Source: Alphaproteobacteria bacterium (GTDB lineage: Bacteria > Pseudomonadota > Alphaproteobacteria > SMXP01). From it: DNA of 64,000 bases. This document shows, piece by piece, positions 9,377 through 17,336 of this stretch. The DNA is taken from the NCBI GenBank assembly GCA_028285305.1, contig JANQPV010000020.1, positions 62,001 through 126,000 of the forward strand, in the 5' to 3' direction. A program made the translations under genes and the position numbers. The notes under the pieces were generated by a model. That model was not told the DNA's origin, ran no database searches, and saw only the letters and a program-made list of their open reading frames with translations. The stretch's first letter is position 1. Each line of letters starts with the position of its first letter.

Positions 9377-10411
9377 ATGAAACTCACGATCGCGATTGGC
9401 GGATACGCCAGAGACGACATCAAAGCACAGGCCGATTTTGTCGTCGCGGCAGAGAAACTGGGCGTTGATTGCGTGTGGTCCGCCGAGGCGTGGGGGCAGG
9501 ACGCGATCACCAGCCTCGCCTATATGGCCGCGCTCACAGAGAAAATTCATCTGGGTACGGGCATTATGCAAATCAGTGCAAGGGCTCCCTCGATGACGGC
9601 GATGACGGCATTGTCCATGCACAATTTGTCGAATGGGCGGTTTCGCCTAGGATTGGGAGCGAGCGGCCCGCAAGTTGTCGAAGGGTTGCACGGCGCCGCC
9701 TACAAGGCCCCACTCAGCCGCCTCAAAGAACATGTTGAGATCTGCCGCATGGCCTTTGCCGGCGAAAAACTCCGATATGACGGCGCCTTCCACCGGCTGC
9801 CTCGGCCGGGCGGCGAAGGTAAGGCGATCCGTCTGGACCACGAACCGGCCGACATTCCGATTTATCTTGCAACGCTCGGCCCCAAATCGCTGGAATATAC
9901 GGGAGCGGCCGCTGACGGGTGGCTCGGAACATCGTTCTCGCCGGAACATGCAGACGCCCATTTGGACCATATCAAGGCCGGAGCAGAAGCGGCAGGGCGC
10001 TCAGTCTCCGACATCAACATCAACGTCGCACTGGCAGTGGCCATCGGAGACAATGTCGAGGAGATCATCGAGGCGCGCCGGGGCGGTGTTGCCTTCCAGA
10101 TGGGAGGAATGGGCTCGGCGCAAACAAACTTTTATAATGATGCCTTTAAGCGTGCTGGGTATGAAGACGATGCGCGTGCGATCCAGTCTCTTTGGATAGA
10201 GGGGAAGCGCAAGGAAGCGGCCGAGCGGGTGCCCGATTCCATGATCACGGAATTCCAAGCAGTGGGTACTCGTCAGATGGTACTGGAGCGGATTAAAAAG
10301 CACCAAGATGTCGGCGTCGACAGTCTAACGCTTCGCCTCGACGGCAAAACCGTCGCGGACCGACTCACGCTGTTGGAACAGGTTAGCGATATCGTAAAGG
10401 GGCTCGACTAA
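9377..10411 (+). CDS. LLM class F420-type oxidoreductase
   Basis: Luciferase-like TIM-barrel oxidoreductase, 344 residues, of the F420-dependent LLM group. The frame is open from 9326, but ATG 9377 has AAGAGGAGC eight bases upstream and starts MKLTIAIGGYARDD as in the family. Blocks seen: GTGIMQISARAP at about 76-87, FRLGLGASGPQVVEG at about 108-122, and YLATLGPKSLEYTG and DGWLGTSF in the second half. Such enzymes carry hydride transfer with F420 or FMN; which cofactor is used here cannot be decided from sequence. The stop lies inside a hairpin arm (10399-10426). Confidence 0.88.
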   Translation: MKLTIAIGGYARDDIKAQADFVVAAEKLGVDCVWSAEAWGQDAITSLAYMAALTEKIHLGTGIMQISARAPSMTAMTALSMHNLSNGRFRLGLGASGPQVVEGLHGAAYKAPLSRLKEHVEICRMAFAGEKLRYDGAFHRLPRPGGEGKAIRLDHEPADIPIYLATLGPKSLEYTGAAADGWLGTSFSPEHADAHLDHIKAGAEAAGRSVSDININVALAVAIGDNVEEIIEARRGGVAFQMGGMGSAQTNFYNDAFKRAGYEDDARAIQSLWIEGKRKEAAERVPDSMITEFQAVGTRQMVLERIKKHQDVGVDSLTLRLDGKTVADRLTLLEQVSDIVKGLD

Positions 10412-10589
10412 TTTCAGTTTAGCCCCACCTGGAGCGTTTCCCGGTGTGAGCTTGAGACTCGATTGATCGAGGATCAATCGACCAAGCGGACGGGATCGTT
10501 CGGCGCGAATGCGCCTCACCACCGCCCGGAAACGCGCAAAACAAAGATTCTGGAGCCGTTTTGTGTTTCCTAAAAAACTAAAACGGCTC
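10399..10589. repeat. region of stacked inverted repeats between convergent genes
   Basis: Four inverted repeats follow one another: GGGGCT/AGCCCC (10399-10404, 10421-10426); GCGTTTCC-cGGTG with CACCG-ccc-GGAAACGC (10434-10446, 10520-10535), which encloses the tight hairpin CGATTGATC-gag-GATCAATCG (10460-10480); and GAGCCGTTTT/AAAACGGCTC (10553-10562, 10580-10589). The first overlaps the LLM stop codon and the last the ABC-F stop codon. It may be a two-way termination region or a structured RNA. None of the stems has a long T run, so ordinary rho-independent termination is not clear. Confidence 0.6.
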
Positions 10590-12265
10590 TAGGCAGCGGA
10601 TTTCTTCTGCTTGTGCTTTTTCGACTTTTTTTTGGAGCTAGCCACTTTATCGGCGCCCTTCTTCGTATTGGCGGGATTCTCGTTGGCTCGATCTGCCTGA
10701 GATACCAGTTTACGGTAATCGCGCAGGTCCCCGTCATAAGGCTCGGCCCGCCCATCTTTGACAAGCCAGACTTGATCAGCGGTCGCCTCAGCCAAGAAGA
10801 CGTCGTGGGTAATCAAAAGGACGGCTCCCTTGAATTCGTTCAGTGCATAGATCAGCGCCTCCCGGCTATCTATGTCGAGATGAGACGTGGGTTCGTCGAG
10901 AATCAGGATGTGGGGCTGATCGACGGCCATCAGTCCCATGAGCAACCTAACCTTCTCCCCACCGGAGAGATTTTCCACTTTGGTGTCAACTTTATCTGCC
11001 GAAAAGCCCATTTGTGCTGCGGCGGCGCGGACTTTGGCGACCCGCGCGTCTTTGGGCAAAACGCGGCTGACATGCTGTAAGGCGGTGTCGCCTTTGGAGA
11101 GTTCATCCAACTGATCTTGAGAAAAATACCCGATGCGGATCGACCCCGGCGCCGTTAGCTCGCCGGCCATGAGTGGCAAGCGATTCGCGATGGACTTGAC
11201 CAAAGTCGTTTTGCCTTGTCCGTTGGTTCCCACAATCGCGATGCGGTCCTCAGGATCCACCCGCAAACTGACGTTTTTTAGGATCACCGCATCTTCTCCG
11301 TACCCCAGCTTCGCCTTTCGCATTTGAAGCATGGGAGGCGCCAACTGATCTTCAGGTACTGGGAAGTGAAAAGGGATCGTGCGTTCAGACAGCGGGATCG
11401 TAATTTCCTGCATCTTTTCCAGCATTTTGACGCGGGATTGAGCTTGGCGCGCCTTGGATGCCTTTGCCTTAAACCGGTCAACGAATGCTTGAAGATGGGC
11501 CCGGTCTGCCTCTTGTTTTTTGCGCTGACTTTCCAACTGAGCGACTTTGGCCGCACGCAATTTCATCCATGCATCATAGCCGCCGGGGTTCAGCGTAAGT
11601 TGACGGTGTTCCAGGGCCAGGGTATGGGTTACGCAGCGGTTCAGCATCTCGCGGTCATGGGAGACTAAAAGAACCGTGTGCGGATACTTTTTGATATAGT
11701 TTTCAAGCCAAGCCGCGCCTTCCAGATCCAAATAGTTGGTAGGCTCGTCGAGGAGGAGTAGGTCTGGTTCTGCAAAGAGCACCCCCGCGAGGGCAGCCCG
11801 CATACGCCAACCGCCGGAAAACTCTCGTGCTTCCCGGTAAGAGTCGAGCTCGGTGAACCCAAGGCCGGCCATGATCTCAGCAGCACGGGCCTCCCCTGAC
11901 CAGGCATCGATATCCACAAGGCGGGCATGAACCTCCGCGATCCGGTCGGGGTCTTGCGCGGTCTCGGCTTCTTCCAAAAGCGATTGACGCTCTGTGTCGG
12001 CGGCGAGCACGACTTCCAACAACATATCGTTCGTGGGCGGTACTTCTTGATCAACCCAGCCGAGCTTTGCCCTTGTGTTGAGCCTGATGGCGCTGTCGCC
12101 CGTGGGACTGGCAATTTCCTCGCGGATGAGGCGCAGCAGTGTTGACTTTCCGGTACCGTTGCGTCCGACGAGTCCCACCTTCCAGCCAGCCGCAATCGTG
12201 GCGGTCGCGCCTTCGAATAAGGGCCGCGCTTCGATTTGGTGGTCTAGATTCTCGATCGTCAGCAT
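10589..12265 (-). CDS. ABC-F family ATP-binding protein (Uup/YheS type)
   Basis: Soluble twin-ATPase of the ABC-F class, which acts on ribosomes rather than in transport. Two nucleotide-binding domains are complete: Walker A GRNGTGKST and GTNGQGKTT, signatures FSGGWRMRAAL and LSGGEKVRLLMG, Walker B LLLLDEPTNYLD and ILILDEPTSHLD. The linker between them is rich in Lys, Arg, Gln and Ala (about residues 240-290), the P-site tRNA interaction motif, and a Lys-rich tail closes the protein. The frame is open to 12301; ATG 12265, beginning MLTIENLDH, fits the family best (558 residues), though no strong ribosome binding site was seen. Likely housekeeping rather than catabolic. Confidence 0.93.
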   Translation of the reverse strand: MLTIENLDHQIEARPLFEGATATIAAGWKVGLVGRNGTGKSTLLRLIREEIASPTGDSAIRLNTRAKLGWVDQEVPPTNDMLLEVVLAADTERQSLLEEAETAQDPDRIAEVHARLVDIDAWSGEARAAEIMAGLGFTELDSYREAREFSGGWRMRAALAGVLFAEPDLLLLDEPTNYLDLEGAAWLENYIKKYPHTVLLVSHDREMLNRCVTHTLALEHRQLTLNPGGYDAWMKLRAAKVAQLESQRKKQEADRAHLQAFVDRFKAKASKARQAQSRVKMLEKMQEITIPLSERTIPFHFPVPEDQLAPPMLQMRKAKLGYGEDAVILKNVSLRVDPEDRIAIVGTNGQGKTTLVKSIANRLPLMAGELTAPGSIRIGYFSQDQLDELSKGDTALQHVSRVLPKDARVAKVRAAAAQMGFSADKVDTKVENLSGGEKVRLLMGLMAVDQPHILILDEPTSHLDIDSREALIYALNEFKGAVLLITHDVFLAEATADQVWLVKDGRAEPYDGDLRDYRKLVSQADRANENPANTKKGADKVASSKKKSKKHKQKKSAA

Positions 12266-12333
12266 CGGCGAAGGGATTAGCAGACACACGCCGTAATGCA
12301 AGCAGATAAAGAGAGTCCGGTTCTGGCGCCTTG

Positions 12334-13902
12334 CTAAGGCGAAGACTGCGATGCCAGCCGTGGCTGATCTTGCTGGCGCCGTGCTTTCCCCGAACCCTGC
12401 GGTCCTGCTAAAGCACGCACGAGTGCTGCTTCAATGTCTTCCGGCCTCGAACCCTTTCCCGCGATTTGATCGTCGGGACGCAGAAGCAGTGCCTCACCGT
12501 CTCTGATTAATCCGTCGGGATCATTGACTTGAAGGCGAATGGTTGTCTCAATCCGAACATCATACTTGGTTTCGAGTTGGCGCACCGGCTTCGCCCACTT
12601 GGGCGGCGAACCGATGATGAGCTTGAACCCGCGATAGGCGCGAGGTAAGCCCAGGCTTGGGTGAGGTTCGCCCGTCCAAGCGCCAGGGAGGATACCATCT
12701 GAAACGAAATGATCTGTCTGGTTCTCAATTGCCTTTTGGAGGCTTTTCCGTTCAGCTTTGGTCATTGTTTCCAAACGAACTTCGAGATCTTTAGGCGTTT
12801 TGAAGGTACCTAACGCTTGGTACACGTCGCGCAGTTTGGTCATGTTGTGCATGCTGGTCTCGGCGTTGGTTGATGCCACGGGCCGGCACTCTGTGTCATA
12901 ACTATCCAAGAGGGCTTCGTCGGCTAACCCCTTGTCAACCAGTGCTAATTTCCAAGCGAGATTGTGCACATCAAGAACGCCCGTGTTTAGACCCAATCCT
13001 CCCGTTGGGGGAAAACGATGGGCAGCATCTCCAACGAGAAATGAGCGCCCTTTTCGGTAGGTCTCGGCGATTTGGGAATGGGCGGTCCATTTGCCCATGC
13101 TCAATAGCTCTATCGGAACGTCCAATCCCAATCCGCGTTTGATGTAGGCAACGAGCTCTGACTCGGATACATCCACGGCCTTGGCTGGAACCATGAAGAC
13201 GTGAGACTTGTCCATCTCGTGCACGATGAGCGTTCCCGACCCTTCCGGGTTGAGAATCCAGAACAAGGGGCTCGGCCGGTTCTTGATCCACTCAGTGAGG
13301 TCGGCCTTGAAGTGCACCATATAGAATTCGGCCAAGTTTTCATGGCCTTCCATTTGTATACCAAGTTTATCACGGGTTGCACTCCCTGCCCCGTCCGCGG
13401 CAATAAGCCAGCGGGCTTGGATATCGATCTGTTCTCCTGCCCTTTCTATCCTTGCGCTCACACCGTTAGGCGCAGGCTTGATGTCCATGCAATGGGTATG
13501 GGTCGCCATGTGCGCCAACTCGCTTTTCTGGGCGCGTTCAAGCAGGATCGGGCACAGGAGGTTTTGCGGCAAATTGGTCCAAGAGAAGTCGGCATTGTCT
13601 TCAATCAAATTGAGACGGCCGATCTCCTTTCCCGCCAATTGCGCGACCCACGTAATGTGTTTCGTTTCCGGTCCTGGCACTGCCGCCTCGATTTCATTGG
13701 CCACGCCGATCTTCTCAAAGATTTCCATGGATCGCCTGCGAATGACGTGTGCCCGGGGCGTTGTCGGAAGCGCGTCCGTTCTCTCGACGACAAGGCTCTC
13801 AATTCCTTGCTGTTCCAACAAAAGGGCGCACGTTATGCCGACTGGGCCACCACCCACGATGAGAACGGGTATTTCTTGGGGTAAGGATGAAATCAGGCTC
13901 AT
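12334..13902 (-). CDS. FAD-dependent aromatic monooxygenase (class A)
   Basis: Class A flavoprotein hydroxylase of the UbiH/PheA/TfdB/MhpA group, using NAD(P)H and oxygen to hydroxylate an aromatic ring. Motifs: FAD-binding GGGPVG at 17-22, the second FAD motif LVGDAAHRFPPTGGLGLNTG at about residues 285-304, and a C-terminal thioredoxin-like region. The frame is open to 13980; ATG 13902 (522 residues) follows AGGGACACGGTG and lies 10 bases after the GST stop. It is the last gene of the operon VOC, CMD-nitroreductase, GST, monooxygenase. In context it probably makes the dihydroxylated substrate for the VOC ring-cleavage-like enzyme; the actual substrate is unknown. Confidence 0.9.
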   Translation of the reverse strand: MSLISSLPQEIPVLIVGGGPVGITCALLLEQQGIESLVVERTDALPTTPRAHVIRRRSMEIFEKIGVANEIEAAVPGPETKHITWVAQLAGKEIGRLNLIEDNADFSWTNLPQNLLCPILLERAQKSELAHMATHTHCMDIKPAPNGVSARIERAGEQIDIQARWLIAADGAGSATRDKLGIQMEGHENLAEFYMVHFKADLTEWIKNRPSPLFWILNPEGSGTLIVHEMDKSHVFMVPAKAVDVSESELVAYIKRGLGLDVPIELLSMGKWTAHSQIAETYRKGRSFLVGDAAHRFPPTGGLGLNTGVLDVHNLAWKLALVDKGLADEALLDSYDTECRPVASTNAETSMHNMTKLRDVYQALGTFKTPKDLEVRLETMTKAERKSLQKAIENQTDHFVSDGILPGAWTGEPHPSLGLPRAYRGFKLIIGSPPKWAKPVRQLETKYDVRIETTIRLQVNDPDGLIRDGEALLLRPDDQIAGKGSRPEDIEAALVRALAGPQGSGKARRQQDQPRLASQSSP

Positions 13903-13912
13903 CACCGTGTCC

Positions 13913-14710
13913 CTAGTTGAGCTGTGCTTCGATATCGGGCCAGACGGCTTCGCCATTCTGCCTGAACATGTCGCGAACAAAGTCAGGGGTCCATTCGTCT
14001 ACGGCCTTTTTGAAGCTCGGAAGCGCCTTCAGATTTTCAAACCAATTCGCGACATTCGGGCGGATCGAATGGTCGAACAGGCTGCCCATGGCCATGTCAT
14101 CCATACGAACGACATAAGCGAGTACGCTGGCTTCGGCCAAACTCACGCGATCTTCCACCAGCCATGTCTGCCCGACGAGACGGCTCTCCATGCGATCTAA
14201 CATCTTGATGAACGTCCGCAGCGCGTCACCGAATTCCGGCGCGTTGACACCGTGCTCAATCACACTGCGTCTTATGGCGCGCGCTCTTTCATTCGGCATC
14301 GCATTGATGTTCGCTTCGCGGACTTCTTCCGGTTGCTGAAGGATTAACGGACGGGGACCGATGGCGAACGTGATAATGGGCGCAGCAGGATGAACCTCGT
14401 CATCGACAAGGCGGATCCACTGTCCCACCTCATATCGCGCATAGGGATCTGTGGGAGTGAGCTCCGGCTCCTTGGACAGCGCTTCAAGATACTGAATGAT
14501 CAAAGAAGATTCCGTCAAGATGCGGCCGTCGTGTTCAATCGTGGGCACGACGTGTTTGGGGTTGAGCTTCACATACCAGTCTTGGTGCTGCTCTCCCGCC
14601 ATCAGATCGATTTCATGGCTTTCAAAGTCGATATTCTTTTCGGCCAAGACGAACCGCACCTTTTGAGAGCAAGTCGACAATGCGTTGTGGTACAACTTGA
14701 GTGCAGACAT
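13913..14710 (-). CDS. glutathione S-transferase
   Basis: Soluble GST, 265 residues. The N-terminal thioredoxin-like domain (1-80) begins LKLYHNALSTCSQKVRFVLAE, with STCS at the place of the catalytic Ser/Cys, then VVPTIEHDG with the cis-Pro and LTESSLIIQYL with the Glu-Ser pair that holds the gamma-glutamyl group. The all-alpha C-terminal domain follows to residue 265, somewhat longer than usual. It sits 4 bases after the CMD-nitroreductase gene and 10 bases before the monooxygenase. In such operons GSTs act as maleylpyruvate-type isomerases, dehalogenases or ether-cleaving lyases; which applies is open. Confidence 0.92.
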   Translation of the reverse strand: MSALKLYHNALSTCSQKVRFVLAEKNIDFESHEIDLMAGEQHQDWYVKLNPKHVVPTIEHDGRILTESSLIIQYLEALSKEPELTPTDPYARYEVGQWIRLVDDEVHPAAPIITFAIGPRPLILQQPEEVREANINAMPNERARAIRRSVIEHGVNAPEFGDALRTFIKMLDRMESRLVGQTWLVEDRVSLAEASVLAYVVRMDDMAMGSLFDHSIRPNVANWFENLKALPSFKKAVDEWTPDFVRDMFRQNGEAVWPDIEAQLN

Positions 14711-14714
14711 ATGC

Positions 14715-15989
14715 TTATCCCTTGTTCAGGAAGGCTGATCCGAACTGATCGAGATCGGCAAGTTTCTCTACAGAGCGACGCGAAAGCGGGCCATGACCTT
14801 GACCGACCGCATATCCGACCGGCAGGAACGCGCACGGATACCACGGGTCCGGGATGTCTAACAGCTTTCGAATTTCATTCTCTTCTTCACAAAGAAGAGT
14901 GGTCAACGTACTACCCAATCCTTCAGCGCGGCACCCGAGAAGGAAATTTTGGACCGCGGGATAGATAGAGGCGCCGCCGACAACGGACGGCCGGTCTCGC
15001 CCTTGATCTGTGATGTGAAGGAGATTTGGATCGAATACGAAAACGCAAACGACAGGTACTTTGGCAAAGTTGGACGACAGATGATCGCCCGCCTGCAAGG
15101 CGCGCTCGGTTGGCGCGGCCTTATCTTCGGGCAAGCTTTCCAGCGCCTTTCGTCCGAGCGAAGCGTACTTGTCCCAAAGCGGTGCGTAAAGTTCGCCCAT
15201 TCGTGCCTTTTTTGCTGGGTCTCGCACAACGATGACCCGCCACGGCTGACGATTACCGCCAGAGGGACCGAAGCTCGCCATTTTAAGGATCCGCACCAAC
15301 TGTTCGTCTGTGACGGGATCTTCGCGCAAACGGCGGACGGCCCGTGTTGTGCTGGCCGCTTCGTACAGATCGATTGGCACCCTATGCGAATGGGACAGTC
15401 CAGGCGCCGGTACTTCAACGGAAGGCTCAGGCGGGTCAAATGTTGTGAGTACACCTGAGACGAGCTGATAAAATCCCACATGTGTCACAACTTCGATTGT
15501 GGCGGTCTCGCCTAAGACTGTTTTCGCTGTATCAAATGTTAGATCACTGATGCGGCGGTTATAGACCAGTTCCCGCGCAAGTTGATGTGCGGCAGCCAGG
15601 TCGCCGCGCTCCAGGATCGGCTGATCGCCCCGAGCAATTGCCTCTATGGCGTGTTCCGGCACACCGACATTTTTCGCGACCATCGCATGCACTTGAAATT
15701 CAAAGTCCACATTCCAAGCACGCGCTACGGTCAGTACAGCGATCTCTCGAACGGCAGGATCCATAACGGTTTCCTCGCGGAGCGCCATGCCAACTCGTTC
15801 GAGATGTACTCCAATGCCGGGTGTTCTGAGCCAGGCATCGAAGGGGCCGCACAAAGAGCCGTCGTCGCGAATGAGAATTCGTTTGCCCGGCCCCTGGGCA
15901 CGAGGGCTTTCGACGACCGCGTTGTATAACACTTTGGCGTCGTCCTCAATTTCGCCCGGAGTCTGAGGCGTCAATCGAGTCTCGGTCAT
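14715..15989 (-). CDS. carboxymuconolactone decarboxylase-like / nitroreductase fusion protein
   Basis: One 424-residue frame joins two enzyme domains. Residues about 20-185 are a carboxymuconolactone decarboxylase (AhpD superfamily) domain: LRTPGIGVHLERVGMAL, ILTVARAWNVDFEFQVHAM-type core with His101, and a C-terminal helix pair. It lacks the redox CxxC of AhpD, so a lyase-type role fits better. Residues about 203-424 are an FMN nitroreductase domain: TTRAVRRLR at about 214-222, FGPSGGNRQPWRV at 240-251, and a conserved tail ending in SRRSVEKL. The linker near 186-203 is Pro-rich. The gene overlaps the VOC gene by four bases. Both halves would thus be made in a fixed ratio, perhaps passing one intermediate. 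Confidence 0.9.
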   Translation of the reverse strand: MTETRLTPQTPGEIEDDAKVLYNAVVESPRAQGPGKRILIRDDGSLCGPFDAWLRTPGIGVHLERVGMALREETVMDPAVREIAVLTVARAWNVDFEFQVHAMVAKNVGVPEHAIEAIARGDQPILERGDLAAAHQLARELVYNRRISDLTFDTAKTVLGETATIEVVTHVGFYQLVSGVLTTFDPPEPSVEVPAPGLSHSHRVPIDLYEAASTTRAVRRLREDPVTDEQLVRILKMASFGPSGGNRQPWRVIVVRDPAKKARMGELYAPLWDKYASLGRKALESLPEDKAAPTERALQAGDHLSSNFAKVPVVCVFVFDPNLLHITDQGRDRPSVVGGASIYPAVQNFLLGCRAEGLGSTLTTLLCEEENEIRKLLDIPDPWYPCAFLPVGYAVGQGHGPLSRRSVEKLADLDQFGSAFLNKG

Positions 15990-16555
15990 TTGTAGGTCTC
16001 CGCAAAGATGTCAGCGTCGGGCACTTTTTTATCGTGCATTTCTAGCATCTTTGCGGGATCACACATGTAACCGAAGAAGTTTTTGTCGAACAATCCCTTG
16101 GACAGCCATTCATTCGTTTTATCTTTCGACGTAAAGTTGTCGACCCCAATCTCAACTTCATTCCCATCGGGATCATTGTAGTAGAAGGATGTCTGGAAGC
16201 CGTGATTGACGCAGTAAGTGGGTTCAAGTCCGTGCTCGTCCCGTAGCCGCTTATACGCCATCAAGAGGTCGTGTAGATTGTCGAACAGGTAAGCGAAGTG
16301 GGCAAGACCAGCACTGTCTGGGTCCTTTGGTTTGAGGTCAGGCCGGCTGGCTATCAGGATTCGGTGATGTTCATCATCAAAGGTGAGAAAGGTGACAACA
16401 TCATTCTCAAACATGGGCTTGGCGTTGAGGAAAGTCTTGTACCAATCACGCATCTTCTCGAATTGGGGTGACTGCAAAACGATATGCCCAAACCTTTGGG
16501 GACGCTCACCCTCAGGTAAGGGGACCGGAATCTGTGCGGTAGCTTGTGGGGCCAC
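15986..16555 (-). CDS. VOC family protein, extradiol-dioxygenase-like
   Basis: Vicinal-oxygen-chelate metalloprotein, 189 residues, like single-domain type I extradiol (catechol 2,3-) dioxygenases. Candidate metal ligands are the His in RFGHIVL, the His in GLAHFAYLFD and the Glu in NEVEIGV, spaced as expected for two beta-alpha-beta-beta-beta units. The start is set by the ribosome binding site: AGGAGG lies seven bases before GTG 16555, so the upstream ATG codons in the same frame (16576, 16594) are not used. First gene of the operon, 4-base overlap with the next. Probably opens the ring made by the FAD monooxygenase; a mere binding role cannot be excluded. Confidence 0.85.
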   Translation of the reverse strand: MAPQATAQIPVPLPEGERPQRFGHIVLQSPQFEKMRDWYKTFLNAKPMFENDVVTFLTFDDEHHRILIASRPDLKPKDPDSAGLAHFAYLFDNLHDLLMAYKRLRDEHGLEPTYCVNHGFQTSFYYNDPDGNEVEIGVDNFTSKDKTNEWLSKGLFDKNFFGYMCDPAKMLEMHDKKVPDADIFAETYK

Positions 16556-16605
16556 GAGTCTTCCTCCTACTTTCATTGGTCGATTGACAAGCAAAATAGG
16601 ATTTG

Positions 16606-16628
16606 TTATTCACTTGTCAAGTGAATAA
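16606..16628. promoter_or_regulatory. TetR operator, perfect 11-bp inverted repeat
   Basis: TTATTCACTTG (16606-16616), one centre base, CAAGTGAATAA (16618-16628): a perfect palindrome between the divergent aromatic operon and the TetR gene, so binding would block both. Its right half contains GTGAATAAT, the same string found at the second TetR operator near 37072. Confidence 0.82.
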
Positions 16629-16638
16629 TGAAGGTAAT

Positions 16639-17235
16639 ATGAAAACACGTGCACAACAACGCAAAGAAACGCGCCAACTGATCGTGGAAGCGGCTATCCG
16701 GAACTTTTCTGATGTTGGGTTTCATGGAGCCAGCACGAGAGACATCGCAACGGATGCCGGAGTGACACAGGGCCTCTTGACTTATCACTTCAAAAATAAG
16801 GAAGAGCTGTGGAAGGCGGCTGCAGACAAGATCTTCTTTGAATTGAGGCGTCAACTTGAAGACAGGCAACAGGAGTTCGCCGGACAATCTGAAAGTACAG
16901 TCGTTCGTGAAGTTACGAAGTCTTATATTCGGTACACGGCCAAAAGACCGGAATTATTCCGTTTCATGATGGAGGAGGGAAAGCGTCCCGACAAACGTAT
17001 GAAATGGCTGGTCGATAAGCATCTAAATCCAGTGTATGCAGAATTTACTAAGTCCTTTGGCGTTTCTAAACCGCTGCGCCCGCATATGTTCTATGCCTTA
17101 GTGGGTGCGGCCTCTTCGATTTTCGCACTTGCACCAGAGTGTAAGAGGCTCACCGGCTTAAACCCACTTAGTTCGGAAGCGATTGAAGCCCATGCGGATC
17201 TTATTTCGAAGCTTCTGTTTCCTCTGAAAGACTAG
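16639..17235 (+). CDS. TetR family transcriptional regulator
   Basis: 198-residue TetR-type repressor. The N-terminal DNA-binding domain is typical: RQLIVEAAIRNFSDVGFHGA, then the helix-turn-helix STRDIATDAGVTQGLLTYHF at about residues 33-52 and KNKEELW. The C-terminal ligand domain contains ELFRFMMEEGK, as in a subgroup that regulates aromatic and lipid catabolism. ATG 16639 follows GAAGG; an in-frame GTG at 16621 inside the operator is an alternative. It is divergent from the VOC/nitroreductase/GST/monooxygenase operon with the operator between them, which suggests it represses that operon and itself until a substrate binds. It is paralogous to the regulator at 37072. Confidence 0.92.
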   Translation: MKTRAQQRKETRQLIVEAAIRNFSDVGFHGASTRDIATDAGVTQGLLTYHFKNKEELWKAAADKIFFELRRQLEDRQQEFAGQSESTVVREVTKSYIRYTAKRPELFRFMMEEGKRPDKRMKWLVDKHLNPVYAEFTKSFGVSKPLRPHMFYALVGAASSIFALAPECKRLTGLNPLSSEAIEAHADLISKLLFPLKD

Positions 17236-17336
17236 GGCCAGAGAAACTGAGATCGCGCTATGCGATTTGACGCGAATAAGCTAAGACATCGTCCTAATCG
17301 AGATGCGGCCCACTATGAAGACCAAGGACGATTAAA

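Noticed and set aside
15986-16594. ATG 16594 or 16576 as start of the VOC gene.
   Set aside because: The AGGAGG ribosome binding site lies after both and seven bases before GTG 16555.
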